From Candidatus Rifleibacteriota bacterium (lineage in GTDB: Bacteria > Muiribacteriota > Ozemobacteria > Ozemobacterales > Ozemobacteraceae), in assembly GCA_015233565.1 (NCBI GenBank), contig JADFXM010000010.1, positions 62,001 through 126,000 on the forward strand: a stretch of DNA of 64,000 nucleotides. The letters are read 5' to 3'. How positions within the stretch are numbered: position 1 is the first letter of the stretch; the number at the start of each line of letters is the position of its first letter. This document shows positions 1 through 8,544 of this stretch, piece by piece. Under the pieces are notes generated by a model that was given only the letters and a program-made list of their open reading frames with translations, was not told the DNA's origin and ran no database searches. A program made the translations under genes and the position numbers.

Positions 1-1533
1 TTGTGGAACAGGTTGTTCAGTTGGTTTTGGTTGTTCGGATGATGCTGTTTGTTCAAGCGGTTTTTGAATGCTCCCTGCTGGTTGTTCAGAAACATTCACC
101 CTTGATTCGACAAAACTTGGTTTATTCTCCATTCGGGGGCGGGGGTGCGAACTGATGTGAGGAGCATGTTGTGCCTGTGCCTGTGATTGCGGTTGCGATT
201 GGTTGCTCTTGCCATGAGTGTTCTTGTGATGAACATTAGGGTTTTTTTGATTTGGATTTACATGATGCTCGGGTTTTTGGTGATGATTCTCTGATTTGCC
301 TGGTGAACTTGGTTTTGCGGAAAAAGTTTGCGGAAGGAAAGCATTCAGGTTGAACTCACTTGCTTGAAGTGAGAGCATTTTTGCCAACTCATCGCGGAGT
401 TTATAGACATCCTGAGTTGTCCAGGCTATTTCAGGTATTAAGTGTCGTAGTTTTTTAATTGCATTGTCAACTCTTAATTCATTATAGTTCCCCATCATGA
501 ATCCCTGGAAAATTCCAAGTTCGTCCAGTATTTCAAGCGGGTACTGAATTTCTTTTTCCCCAACAAAACCACATCTTCCAAGCAATTCTTTTAAAGTGAG
601 GAAAACAGCAGTCCTTGCTTTTGCACCATCTCTCAATGTTCTAAATTCTTTTAAGAAAAGGCTTTTTAAATATTCAAAAGGAGGAGTTTGCTGAAAACAC
701 TCGAGAAATCTCTGAAGTGCTTTCTTGTGACGTTCACTATTTTGAACAATTTCGTCAGCCAAGGAAGATTCAGCTGAAAAAATCGACTCAATGATTTTTT
801 CTGACTTTTCGCAGAAATCTTCGATATTTTTGAATTTTCGACTAAGGACTTCGGAAGTGTTTCCTTGATATATACAGCTTAATATTGTTAAAAAGAAATG
901 GACATTGAGGTCAGAAATTTCTCTCTCTATCCACCGCCAAATTCCTTTGCGGACATACTTATTTTTTCTTTTTGCAATAGTTGTCAGGCACTCTTTAACA
1001 ATAGCTTCTTTAAGATCGTTCAGAATATTTTCAGTGAATTTTTTTTCACTGACTTCAGGTCGATTGCTTTTTTTCTGAATTTCAAGGAGCTTGGTTACAT
1101 CAAGCTCAAGTATTGGGCAATGAAGTCTGGTTTCGGAAGTCGAAATCACTTCTCCAGGTTTTTTAACAAGCAGAATAGCTTTTTTGATCCTCGAAAGAGC
1201 TATTTTTTTCTGCTTTTGGAACTGACGGGCTTTGTTTTCAAGCGAAAATTTCTGCCCGATTTGAAGAAAAGGAATAGATAGATGTAACAAAACGAATCTG
1301 GGGTCTTCCGCAACCGGATGTTCAAAAACCAAATCAATGGTTTCATTCGATTCATTTAACAGAAAGTCGGATGCCATAAATTTCCACGGATGTGGGCTGG
1401 CGAACCTGTCCCGAACTACCGACTCCAATAAATCTTTTTTTGCGGCCAGGGCGTTTTTGATCTGGAGATATTCTTTTTCTCTTGCTTCATCCAGTTTAGA
1501 AACTTCTGATTGTACGAAAGGCTTTTGTATCAC
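1..1533 (-). CDS. Hypothetical protein, 3' end beyond the window edge
   Basis: A continuous open frame runs from a GTG at 1533 to the window edge (about 511 residues seen) with no stop, so the C-terminus is missing. A GGAG lies 8 bases before the GTG, and an in-frame stop further upstream rules out a much longer start. Residues 1-380 look helical and charged and show no signal peptide. From about residue 390 the chain turns into a low-complexity tail rich in His, Gln, Asn, Pro and Ser, typical of a disordered linker. I recognise no family. The plus-strand open frames over this stretch are shadows. The leader holds two small hairpins (1569-1598 and 1626-1646). Confidence 0.8.
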   Translation of the reverse strand, partial: MIQKPFVQSEVSKLDEAREKEYLQIKNALAAKKDLLESVVRDRFASPHPWKFMASDFLLNESNETIDLVFEHPVAEDPRFVLLHLSIPFLQIGQKFSLENKARQFQKQKKIALSRIKKAILLVKKPGEVISTSETRLHCPILELDVTKLLEIQKKSNRPEVSEKKFTENILNDLKEAIVKECLTTIAKRKNKYVRKGIWRWIEREISDLNVHFFLTILSCIYQGNTSEVLSRKFKNIEDFCEKSEKIIESIFSAESSLADEIVQNSERHKKALQRFLECFQQTPPFEYLKSLFLKEFRTLRDGAKARTAVFLTLKELLGRCGFVGEKEIQYPLEILDELGIFQGFMMGNYNELRVDNAIKKLRHLIPEIAWTTQDVYKLRDELAKMLSLQASEFNLNAFLPQTFSAKPSSPGKSENHHQKPEHHVNPNQKNPNVHHKNTHGKSNQSQPQSQAQAQHAPHISSHPRPRMENKPSFVESRVNVSEQPAGSIQKPLEQTASSEQPKPTEQPVPQ

Positions 1534-1568
1534 GTAAAAAACTCCAAATAAAATAAAAGAGATTTTTT

Positions 1569-1646
1569 GGAAGAAAAGCCAAAAAAAGGCTTACTTCCTA
1601 ATTTCAAAGAAAAAAATTTGATTGAGGCCGACGAAAGAAATCGGCC
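1569..1646 (-). other. Two small hairpins in the leader of the leftward gene
   Basis: 1569-1598 can pair as GGAAG...CTTCC with an inner AAGCC/GGCTT around a seven-A loop. 1626-1631 (GGCCGA) and 1641-1646 (TCGGCC) form a perfect 6-bp stem with a 9-base loop. On the minus strand a run of seven T follows about nine bases after the second stem, so it could be a weak attenuator or terminator before the gene starting at 1533. This is suggestive only. Confidence 0.3.
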
Positions 1647-2155
1647 CATAAACAGTGAAAACAATTTTACAAAATTCCATGATCTGAAAAAATTGGTAGA
1701 ATGTTGGAATAGTTGAAAATCTGGTTTGAAACCATTTTCAAAGGACAATTTACTGAAAAAATTTTCATGGACCAACCAAAAATAGACTGCCGGATTTTTT
1801 TTTTAACAAAAAATCAAATAAGGCAAAACACCTACAACAAAAACTGTCTGATGAAAATAACCCCGAAAGGGATTTACACACTTATCCTACTCCAAAAAAT
1901 ACTTCTTATCCGCGGTGAAGATTGTCCTTTATAGCATATTTCTTATTTTCTTAGCAATAAAAATCAACAGGAAACATTAAAAACAATAAATGAATTTTTC
2001 TGTAAATTTTTAAAACTCTCTTTCAAACAGCATTTCATAATTAGGAACATCTTTTGGAAAAAATGCAATGGTCAATTGTTAAACCATTCAGAATTACAAA
2101 TTCAGGAAAAAATATGTCTATCTGAGAAGGTGTGAGATATTTGCTGAGCAGAGAA

Positions 2156-2206
2156 GTGAAAAATGTCACAATTATTTGCCAGAGACGATTTCGTGTGTTG
2201 TATTTT
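2156..2206 (+). repeat. Dispersed repeat R1, diverged copy a
   Basis: The stretch from GTGAAAAATG through TTTGCCAGAG to TGTTGTATTTTG aligns with 5952-6001 in the same orientation and with the reverse complement of the copy near 23.35 kb. Conserved blocks are GTGAAAAAT, TTTGCCAG and TGTTGTA. It is much more diverged than the other two copies, so its outer limits are unclear. Confidence 0.5.
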
Positions 2207-2425
2207 GGCGAATTATTATAATTTCAGATATCCTGATGGGTATTTGAATTGATCAGAAATTCAGAGTTTCCAACCGGAAATCCATCTGGAACTTTTCAAG
2301 GAAAAAAGTGTTATTTGTACTGAAAATTCTTCAAAAAAGTGCCAAATGAGTTCCTTTTAAATCAGGAAGTCTGAATTTTTCACATCTTCTGAGGAAGCGG
2401 TTTTTCTCTTGAACAAACCAATAAA

Positions 2426-2478
2426 AGAAAATCTCGCTTATTTTTGGATGGCACAACTCCAATAAAAGCGAGATTTCT
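2426..2478 (-). terminator. Long hairpin terminator after the deiminase gene
   Basis: On the minus strand the arms AGAAATCTCGCTTTTATTGG (2459-2478) and CCAAAAATAAGCGAGATTTT (2428-2447) pair almost throughout around an 11-base loop. A T-rich run follows. It begins 24 bases past the stop codon of the gene at 2502, the right place for an intrinsic terminator. Confidence 0.8.
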
Positions 2479-2501
2479 TGTCTTCGGGAGGAAGTAATGT
2501 G

Positions 2502-3854
2502 TCAATGATTCAACGAGTGAACCTTGTTGAACATTCTTCTTGTAGCATCTGCTCGTGCAATATCAGATGATGTGAACAATTGTTTATCAAGTGAACGAAG
2601 GACGTTGGTTCCACAGTGAATTTCCCCCATGCTGTCGTGGTAAGCCTCATCGTCAATGAAATGGACGATGTTCCCTTGGGCTTTAAATCTTGCCACGATC
2701 GTTCTATCAAATGGAGGGAAGTAAGTTGCTGGAACCAGTAAATGATCGCGGAGCACTGTTAAATTAACCACTCCGGGAAGATAAGCGTGGCATCCGGATG
2801 GGTTATCTGGATTGGAACCCTCATAAAGACACGGCCAGGCTACTTCCTGGAATTCTTTATTGGGAGCATTGTTAACTTTTCGAATGAAATTTTTTAATTC
2901 AGTAGCATTTTGTTCATTGATTTCGGAAATTTTTCGGTTAAGGTCGATAAAATTGCCTTCCTCAGTTCCTTTGCCAGCTTGGGGATTATTATGGCGGGCT
3001 AGAAGAGTTGAACGTACCTTGAGGAGAAGAGATTTGTAATCTGAATTGAGGTTCTCGAATTCATCGTCAGTTGCTGTCTCCAAAAGGTCAAGAGCGTGCG
3101 AGGGATCAGCTTTGACGATAGAATAACCTCCGGGAGATTGCAGAGTTGGAATAAAACTCATGCACTCATCAATATGGCCAACTGAGAGCCATTTGGTATT
3201 TGGATTGTATATTCTTCCGGAATAACCCATTTTTTCAAAAAAAGCTTTGCATTGTGGGGTGATCGTATTTCCTGAAACCATTATGTCTTCATTTGGAACA
3301 ACCTCTAAATTTCCACCATAATCACCGTGCGCTTGACTTGAGGAGGGGTTCTTGAAATACGCCAGACCCCATGTATCAGCTAAAACTTTGGGAAGTCCTG
3401 CCAATCCCCTGCCTCGATTGGTATCAAAAACTGCTGGAACGAGTTTTCCCTCACTGGTTTTTCCAGCACATAATTCCATGCAATCCTGGGCCCATATATC
3501 ATAACTGGAAAATTTTTGATCCACTTCCAGGTATTTTGCAGCGTCAGTAGATGAAATTCCGAGAGTATTGGCAACATCTGAGTTTGAGGATCCGGGAATA
3601 ACGTGCAATTTTATTCTTTCATTTTCCGGTAAATTTTCCGTTTCGTTGATAGTTTTGATGGTGGTGAAAAGATCCTTTACAAATCTGGTGGTTCCGCCGG
3701 CTAATACTACGACCACCTTTTGGGGAACATGAATGTTGTCGATCAATTTGACTCCGGTACAATCAATCTGCTGTGAAAAAACAGGAGAACAGGTACAAGT
3801 TAAAACAAGAAAGAAAATGGAAAGAAAACGATTGTGTCCATTAAAAAAATACAT
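2502..3854 (-). CDS. Secreted protein-arginine deiminase (PAD family)
   Basis: Expected to convert peptidyl-arginine to citrulline outside the cytoplasm. The 450-residue product begins with a hydrophobic signal peptide (cleavage likely near PVFS-QQ). The remainder matches the catalytic domain of the PAD family: QDCMEL (Asp124), NRGRGL, DYGGNLEV, WLSVGHIDE (His227, Asp229) and GEIHCGTNV (Cys414). These correspond to Asp350, His471, Asp473 and Cys645 of human PAD4, so all four catalytic residues are present. The N-terminal Ig-like domains of vertebrate PADs are absent. The frame extends upstream to 4073, but the ATG at 3854 has AGGAA five bases ahead and starts the signal peptide. It is divergent from the glucanase gene. 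Confidence 0.85.
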   Translation of the reverse strand: MYFFNGHNRFLSIFFLVLTCTCSPVFSQQIDCTGVKLIDNIHVPQKVVVVLAGGTTRFVKDLFTTIKTINETENLPENERIKLHVIPGSSNSDVANTLGISSTDAAKYLEVDQKFSSYDIWAQDCMELCAGKTSEGKLVPAVFDTNRGRGLAGLPKVLADTWGLAYFKNPSSSQAHGDYGGNLEVVPNEDIMVSGNTITPQCKAFFEKMGYSGRIYNPNTKWLSVGHIDECMSFIPTLQSPGGYSIVKADPSHALDLLETATDDEFENLNSDYKSLLLKVRSTLLARHNNPQAGKGTEEGNFIDLNRKISEINEQNATELKNFIRKVNNAPNKEFQEVAWPCLYEGSNPDNPSGCHAYLPGVVNLTVLRDHLLVPATYFPPFDRTIVARFKAQGNIVHFIDDEAYHDSMGEIHCGTNVLRSLDKQLFTSSDIARADATRRMFNKVHSLNH

Positions 3855-4225
3855 ACTAATTCCTTTCTTTTTCCCTAAATTATTAAGATTGTGGAAGCTT
3901 TTTGCAATTATAACGAGTATTTTAGAAAATGGCAAATGGCGGGAAAATACAATTTTATTGAAAGTAGTTTTGATTAAAGATATATTAGGGGCGAATTGGG
4001 GTGGTTTTTCATTTTTGATCGTAGAGGGCTTTAATTTAAAATTTCTAAAGTTGGTAGTTGCGGAGTTTTGCATTTTTTATTCCTAACAATTTTAGGAAAT
4101 TCTCTTGAAAGACACTATTGAAGAATCAAGGTAGAAATTTGAGAGTGCGATACGTTTTCCGAAAAGAAATTCCCCTAATTGTGAGAAAGAAAATAGCTGT
4201 GAATTTGCGGAAAGGAGTCGGGATT
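3855..4225. other. Divergent intergenic region, deiminase/glucanase
   Basis: 371 bp between two divergently transcribed secreted-protein genes. The extra open frame upstream of each start looks non-coding. A candidate minus-strand promoter lies at 3879-3907. I see no clear operator. Confidence 0.5.
3879..3907 (-). promoter_or_regulatory. Candidate sigma-70 promoter for the deiminase gene
   Basis: On the minus strand TTGCAA (3902-3907) and AATAAT (3879-3884) are separated by exactly 17 bases. Transcription would start about 18 bases before the ATG at 3854, leaving room for the AGGAA ribosome site. Matches are 4/6 and 5/6, so this is a candidate only. Confidence 0.4.
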
Positions 4226-5533
4226 ATGTTTAAAAAAGTTTGTGCACTAAAACATTATTTTGTAGTACTTCTTTTGCTTGGAGTATTGATTCCGTCAGTT
4301 AGTTATTCAAATCCTGAATTGGGAATTGAAGACAATCTGATTCTTGATGCTGTTCAAAGGCAGACGTTGAAGTATTTTTGGGATTTTGGCCATCCTGTTT
4401 CAGGAATGGCTCCCGAACGAAACACAACTCCTGAAACGGTTACCACAGGTGGAACAGGATTTGGCCTTATGGCTTGGATAGTTGGAATCGAACGTGGTTG
4501 GTTGGAACGAGAGGCTGTTTTAAAGCGTGCAAACACCTTGGTTGACTTTCTTTCCCATGCTGACCGATTTCATGGAGCATGGCCGCACTGGTTGAATGGG
4601 AGTACAGGAAAAGTGATTCCTTTCTGGAAATATGACGACGGTGCTGACATTGTTGAAACCTCTTATCTAATTCAGGGTTTGTTATGCTTGAGACAGTATT
4701 TTAATGGGGAAACGTTTCCGGAAAAAAATCTCCGGAAAAAAATCAATAAATTGTGGCACGAGGTCGAGTGGGACTGGTTTACCCGCAACCAAAACGTTTT
4801 ATATTGGCATTGGTCACCCAATTTTGGCTGGAAAATGGATCATCAAATTCATGGTTACAACGAATGTCTTATTACATATGTTCTGGCTGCCTCTTCTCCT
4901 TCGCATCCAATTAAATCCGAAGTTTACCATGAGGGTTGGGCCACCAGCTCAGCTTTCTTAAACGGAAAAACATATTTTAAGCATTATAAATTGTACTTAG
5001 GTGAAGATTGGGGAGGTCCTTTGTTTTTTACCCAATATTCCTTTTTGGGAATAGATCCGCACAAACTTAGTGACCAATACGCCGATTATTGGAAACAGAA
5101 TGTAAATCACTCCATGTTGAATTATCTTTATTGCGTTATGAATCCAAAACATTTTAAAAATTATTCGAAAAATTGCTGGGGTTTGACCGCCAGTGACAAC
5201 TATGAAGGCTATTCAGCCCATAGCCCAAAAAATGACCTTGGTGTAATTACACCTTCTGCTGCAATATCCTCGATACCCTATGTTCCTCTTCAGGCGATGC
5301 GGGCTATTAAATATTTTTTTAAAGAGGAAAAAGAAAACCTATGGGGGGACTGCGGTTTTTATGATTCTTTCTGCCCGGAAAAAAACTGGTATGCTAAATC
5401 GTTTTTGGCGATTGACCAAGGCCCAATTATTGTCATGATTGAAAATTACAGATCGGGCCTTATCTGGAAACTTTTTATGGCACAACCAGAAATTCGCCTC
5501 GGGTTAAAAAAATTGGGTTTTTCCTCTTTTTAG
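4226..5533 (+). CDS. Secreted glucoamylase-like glycoside hydrolase (GH144 type)
   Basis: Likely an exported beta-1,2-glucanase or related exo-glucan hydrolase. The 435-residue product has a signal peptide (about residues 1-28, hydrophobic core LLLLGVLIP). It then shows the marks of the bacterial glucoamylase-like/GH144 family: TLKYFWDFGHPVSG, TTGGTGFGLMAW, the acidic stretch DDGADIVETSYLIQGLL, GYNECL and, near the end, DQGPIIVMIENYRSG. The ATG at 4226 has GGAG eight bases upstream; the earlier in-frame ATG at 4118 would bury the signal peptide behind 36 charged residues. Exact linkage specificity cannot be read from sequence. An inverted repeat at 5600-5645 ends the gene. Confidence 0.85.
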   Translation: MFKKVCALKHYFVVLLLLGVLIPSVSYSNPELGIEDNLILDAVQRQTLKYFWDFGHPVSGMAPERNTTPETVTTGGTGFGLMAWIVGIERGWLEREAVLKRANTLVDFLSHADRFHGAWPHWLNGSTGKVIPFWKYDDGADIVETSYLIQGLLCLRQYFNGETFPEKNLRKKINKLWHEVEWDWFTRNQNVLYWHWSPNFGWKMDHQIHGYNECLITYVLAASSPSHPIKSEVYHEGWATSSAFLNGKTYFKHYKLYLGEDWGGPLFFTQYSFLGIDPHKLSDQYADYWKQNVNHSMLNYLYCVMNPKHFKNYSKNCWGLTASDNYEGYSAHSPKNDLGVITPSAAISSIPYVPLQAMRAIKYFFKEEKENLWGDCGFYDSFCPEKNWYAKSFLAIDQGPIIVMIENYRSGLIWKLFMAQPEIRLGLKKLGFSSF

Positions 5534-5599
5534 TGCGAATTAAAATCAAAATCTTCAAAAGTTCATGGCAAACGAAATACTTTTAAAATTGCTAAAAAT

Positions 5600-5645
5600 A
5601 CTTCAGCTTGGTCGTTGAGCAGAGTTCAAACGGCCAAGCTGAAGT
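5600..5645 (+). terminator. Terminator-like hairpin containing a REP-like core
   Basis: Perfect 12-bp arms ACTTCAGCTTGG (5600-5611) and CCAAGCTGAAGT (5634-5645) enclose a sequence of the TGAGCGGAGTCGAA family (5610-5635, here TGAGCAGAGTTCAAA). A short T-rich run follows on the plus strand. It can end transcription of the glucanase gene, though the core marks it as one of the dispersed REP-like units. Confidence 0.6.
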
Positions 5646-5651
5646 GTTTAT

Positions 5652-5692
5652 TTCATAGTTTAAAACCACGTCCTTTGGGCGTGGTCAGAGAC
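5652..5692. repeat. 41-bp palindromic repeat R5, copy 1
   Basis: Contains the hairpin ACCACGTCC-TTT-GGGCGTGGT flanked by GTTTAAA and CAGAGAC. It matches 18813-18853 at 39 of 41 positions. The foldable core resembles end hairpins of IS200/IS605 or REP elements, but no transposase is nearby. Confidence 0.7.
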
Positions 5693-5888
5693 ATATGGCT
5701 CTGCCGGTCAGTTACTGTAGCCAGTGTGAGCGGTTGTTCATGATTGATACCACCAAGGTATGAAGACAGTTCCCCCACTCTGGGAATCTGTGAAATATTA
5801 GGATTCTTCGTAAAAGTACAACACCAAAGAACCCCGCCAACAATCATTTGTGGTATTTTGCACTTGTATTTTCTTCCGATTTTTGGTA

Positions 5889-6028
5889 TTTTTTCACACC
5901 TTCTGGGAAGCTGTAAAAAAAAATTTCAAAATCGGTCCAAAATGGCTGTGAAAAATATCTCAATCTTTTGCCAGCGGCTCTCTCAAATGTTGTACTTTGA
6001 TGAATACCTATATTTTTCCACACCTTCT
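5889..6028 (-). repeat. Dispersed repeat R1, copy b
   Basis: The reverse complement of this stretch matches 23324-23448 over about 125 bp. The central block (ATTTGAGAG, GCCGCTGGCAAAAGATTGAG, ATATTTTTCACAGCCATTTT) is nearly identical. CACACCTTCT occurs at both edges (5895-5904 and 6019-6028). Confidence 0.75.
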
Positions 6029-6101
6029 CTTGGGGCTGCTCGAAAGCCAACACCTCTGGTGATGGTGGTTTATTGATTGGACTAAATCAGTTTCAGTGGT
6101 A

Positions 6102-6968
6102 TTATAGGGTAATCCATGAAAGTACAACTCCGTTCCCGCCGCTAGTGGAACGCATTATACAAATTTTTCCATCAGGCATAAGGACATGCGATCTCACTGC
6201 AAATAGCTCTTCAGGTGCTGAAATTTCTTTGCTGGCAACTATCTTTCCATCTTTTGATGCCATTAGGGAAAACTTTGCTCCTTTGTCACCTATTCCTATA
6301 TCGGAGAAAGATATCAATCGCCCTTGTTTGTCAAATCCAATTATTCCAAAATTGAGAATTTTATTTACTGAGTCAGGGGGGGTGAAAGTGAAAATTTCTT
6401 TGCCACTTTGTGCAGCCACCAATATTTTTTCATCATACTTTCCAGGATTCGAAATTTTTACTTGGACTGGTTCTCCCTCAGGTGTTGAATACATTGTTGC
6501 ATCCTCGGAAAGTTGAGTTACTTCGCCTGTTGTGGTAATTTCAAAGGTTTTCCCGTCGGCGTCAAGGGCTAGGAACCCTTTTTTACTGGTACAAATTGAG
6601 AGGAGTTTTATCCCCTCTTTCAAGAGTTTTTCTGGTTTGATAATTGTATAGTTTTCCGGTTTTTTTAAGTCAATTGAATAAAGACGGGGAGCTTGAAATC
6701 GGCACAACGTAATAACTGAATCGTTTACCGCAAGATCGGAAAATCTTGCCCCTTTGCCTTCTTCTGTTAGCGAAGGGAGCTTAACTATAGAAGTGGAACC
6801 GTCAGGTTTAACTTTTACGATCTGATTGTCGTCGGAAAGAAGCAATACTGAATTATCCGGACAAGCTGCCATCGACAAAAAATTACCTTGTACTGTTGTT
6901 TCTGCAGATGCTGGAATTATCGAAGAAAATAGAGCAAACATCAGCAGGGAAAAAAAATAACGAGTCAT
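6102..6968 (-). CDS. Secreted protein, probable beta-propeller
   Basis: A 288-residue product with a clear signal peptide (cleavage near ASA-ET). The mature part repeats a pattern of short strands and turns such as SMAACPDNSVLLLSDDN, FSDLAVNDSVITLC and FAVRSHVLMPDGKICIMR. This resembles blades of NHL/WD-like propellers but matches no named family that I can recognise. AGGA abuts the ATG and GGAG lies 11 bases upstream. It probably acts in the periplasm or at the surface. Function unknown. Confidence 0.7.
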   Translation of the reverse strand: MTRYFFSLLMFALFSSIIPASAETTVQGNFLSMAACPDNSVLLLSDDNQIVKVKPDGSTSIVKLPSLTEEGKGARFSDLAVNDSVITLCRFQAPRLYSIDLKKPENYTIIKPEKLLKEGIKLLSICTSKKGFLALDADGKTFEITTTGEVTQLSEDATMYSTPEGEPVQVKISNPGKYDEKILVAAQSGKEIFTFTPPDSVNKILNFGIIGFDKQGRLISFSDIGIGDKGAKFSLMASKDGKIVASKEISAPEELFAVRSHVLMPDGKICIMRSTSGGNGVVLSWITL

Positions 6969-7082
6969 TCCTTTTAGTTCTCCTTATCCAAATTGGAAAT
7001 TTTTAGCTAAATAAATTTCAAATTGAAATGAATAACGACTTCCATTTCAAAAATTTGCCGTACTAGTGTAGCACTATTTTAC

Positions 7083-8429
7083 TCACTTCAACAACATTGC
7101 TGAATGGTAGCAACCGCCGCCATTCCACCATCCTGAAAATTCATCGAAAGACATAACTCTTTCAACCCCATTGAAATAAGGGTCATTGAGGATCAAATTT
7201 CCAGAGGTGTCGAATCCCTTGATTACAAGATAGTGATTGGTAACATTTGCGACGATTGGTTTTCCGGCGGAAATTTGCTCCTTAATCCATGTTAAGCCGA
7301 CGTCATAATACCATTTCGCATTGGGGAAACCATAATTCTGGGCTCCTTTGACCAATCCGTCGTGTGGCGTTCCTTCATCGGAAGTGGAACCACATATATT
7401 CCATAATTGAGAAGCCATTTTTGAGGGATCTTGGCCGTTGTAAAAAGAGATTGCCATTGCTAGGGAACTGGGGCCGCAGGCTGATCCAGGGGCGGGGCAA
7501 TTAACCGTCATTTGATTGAGTTTTGGGACATTGAGTTTTGCACCACCATCGGAAGTGGCAATTTTTCCGGAGGTGTTTCCAGTGGGGGTGGTGCCACCAA
7601 TTGAAATATAATCGGAGTAACAATATGCTGGGGTTCCGTTCCAACTGATTTTGTACCAGTCTCCATCCTTGCCAATTATTTGGACTTCAGCTCCATCGCA
7701 AAAAGAGCCGATAACTTGTCCCCAGGGGCCATTCCTAATGTTGAGCGAGGGATTAACATGGACAATTCCCTTAACCGGATTGGACACACTTGGCGAATTA
7801 GATGTTGTGTTTGAAGTTTTTGTGTTTTGGCTGGTGGAAGTATTGGATGCTTTATTTGTGTTGGTAGAAACGGATGAAGATGTCGAAATATCGGTTTTTG
7901 TGGCGGAATTTGTCGGGATAGAATTAACTACAGTTGTGGTTACGGGGGTTTTAGGAATTTGGAATACCCAGCCGGGGAATATCAGATCAGGGTTTTTTGC
8001 AATTGAGGGATATTTTGCTTTGTTCAATTCGACAATTTCGGGATATCTTGAGCCGTCACCCAGTAATTTTCGGGCAATTTCGTAGAGGCAATCACCTGTT
8101 ACAACTCCATACTCCTGTTGGGGAACTATGCTGTTTTTAGAGGAAAAAGCAAATGTCGATGAGTTGGAAGGGGTAGGTGTGCTTGTTGAAGTTTGTTGGG
8201 AAAGCGCAACTGTCGGGGTAACAGAGGGAGAAGTGCTGGTTTGTTGAGACGTTTCAATAACTTGATGATTATTCAGTGTTTCGAGAAGCTCTGAATTGGT
8301 GCTTTCTTCGCCTTGAACCGGGCAAAACCACAATAAAGAAAAAACAACATGCACCATAGCAAGTTTAATGAACCAATTGTGGACATTACGTAGGTAAAGA
8401 GTTTTTAAGTCTGGTGAAAAAACTTTCAT
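7083..8429 (-). CDS. Secreted LysM-SH3b-C39-like cysteine peptidase
   Basis: Predicted exported wall- or surface-associated cysteine peptidase. In the 448-residue form: signal anchor, a Ser/Thr-rich linker, LysM at about 106-159 (VVTGDCLYEIARKLLGDG...FPGWVFQIP), a second Ser/Thr/Asn linker, bacterial SH3 at about 220-279 (SLNIRNGPWGQVIG...WYKISW), and a C39-like papain-fold domain with Cys318 (GSACGPSS), His399 (TNHYLVIKG) and Asn415/Asp416 (ILNDP). LysM and SH3b suggest peptidoglycan binding. The ATG at 8429 follows GGAGG by 12 bases; an ATG at 8486 is possible but has no ribosome site and would mask the signal peptide. It is the second of a tandem pair. Confidence 0.85.
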   Translation of the reverse strand: MKVFSPDLKTLYLRNVHNWFIKLAMVHVVFSLLWFCPVQGEESTNSELLETLNNHQVIETSQQTSTSPSVTPTVALSQQTSTSTPTPSNSSTFAFSSKNSIVPQQEYGVVTGDCLYEIARKLLGDGSRYPEIVELNKAKYPSIAKNPDLIFPGWVFQIPKTPVTTTVVNSIPTNSATKTDISTSSSVSTNTNKASNTSTSQNTKTSNTTSNSPSVSNPVKGIVHVNPSLNIRNGPWGQVIGSFCDGAEVQIIGKDGDWYKISWNGTPAYCYSDYISIGGTTPTGNTSGKIATSDGGAKLNVPKLNQMTVNCPAPGSACGPSSLAMAISFYNGQDPSKMASQLWNICGSTSDEGTPHDGLVKGAQNYGFPNAKWYYDVGLTWIKEQISAGKPIVANVTNHYLVIKGFDTSGNLILNDPYFNGVERVMSFDEFSGWWNGGGCYHSAMLLK

Positions 8430-8544
8430 TTTATTGCGTTTCCTCCATGCTCTGGCCATTTCAGAACAAATTAGCAAATTTAACAAATGATCAAGTTAGA
8501 AGAAATTGTGGCACTTTAGTAAATTCGCCGAAAACATTTCATTT

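Larger units (their letters stand above)
1534..2501. other. 968-bp gene-free stretch upstream of a leftward gene
   Basis: No open frame here has the length or composition of its neighbours. It holds two small inverted repeats near its left end, a diverged copy of a dispersed repeat at 2156-2206, a fragment at about 2376-2400 resembling the end motif of that same repeat, and a strong hairpin at 2426-2478 that ends the leftward gene to its right. The rest is very AT-rich with no recognisable signal. Confidence 0.6.
5534..6101. other. Repeat-rich intergenic island
   Basis: 568 bp without a credible gene. It contains a REP-like hairpin (5600-5645), a 41-bp palindromic repeat (5652-5692) and repeat R1 copy b (5889-6028), each with relatives elsewhere in the window. 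Open frames here follow the repeats rather than a gene. Confidence 0.7.

Noticed and set aside
898..1281. 127-codon plus-strand open frame
   Set aside because: Lies entirely inside the well-supported minus-strand gene at 1-1533 and reads as low-complexity Phe/Ser.
5744..6076. 110-codon open frame in the 5.5-6.1 kb gap
   Set aside because: It runs through repeat R1, which at its other locations is not in an open frame.
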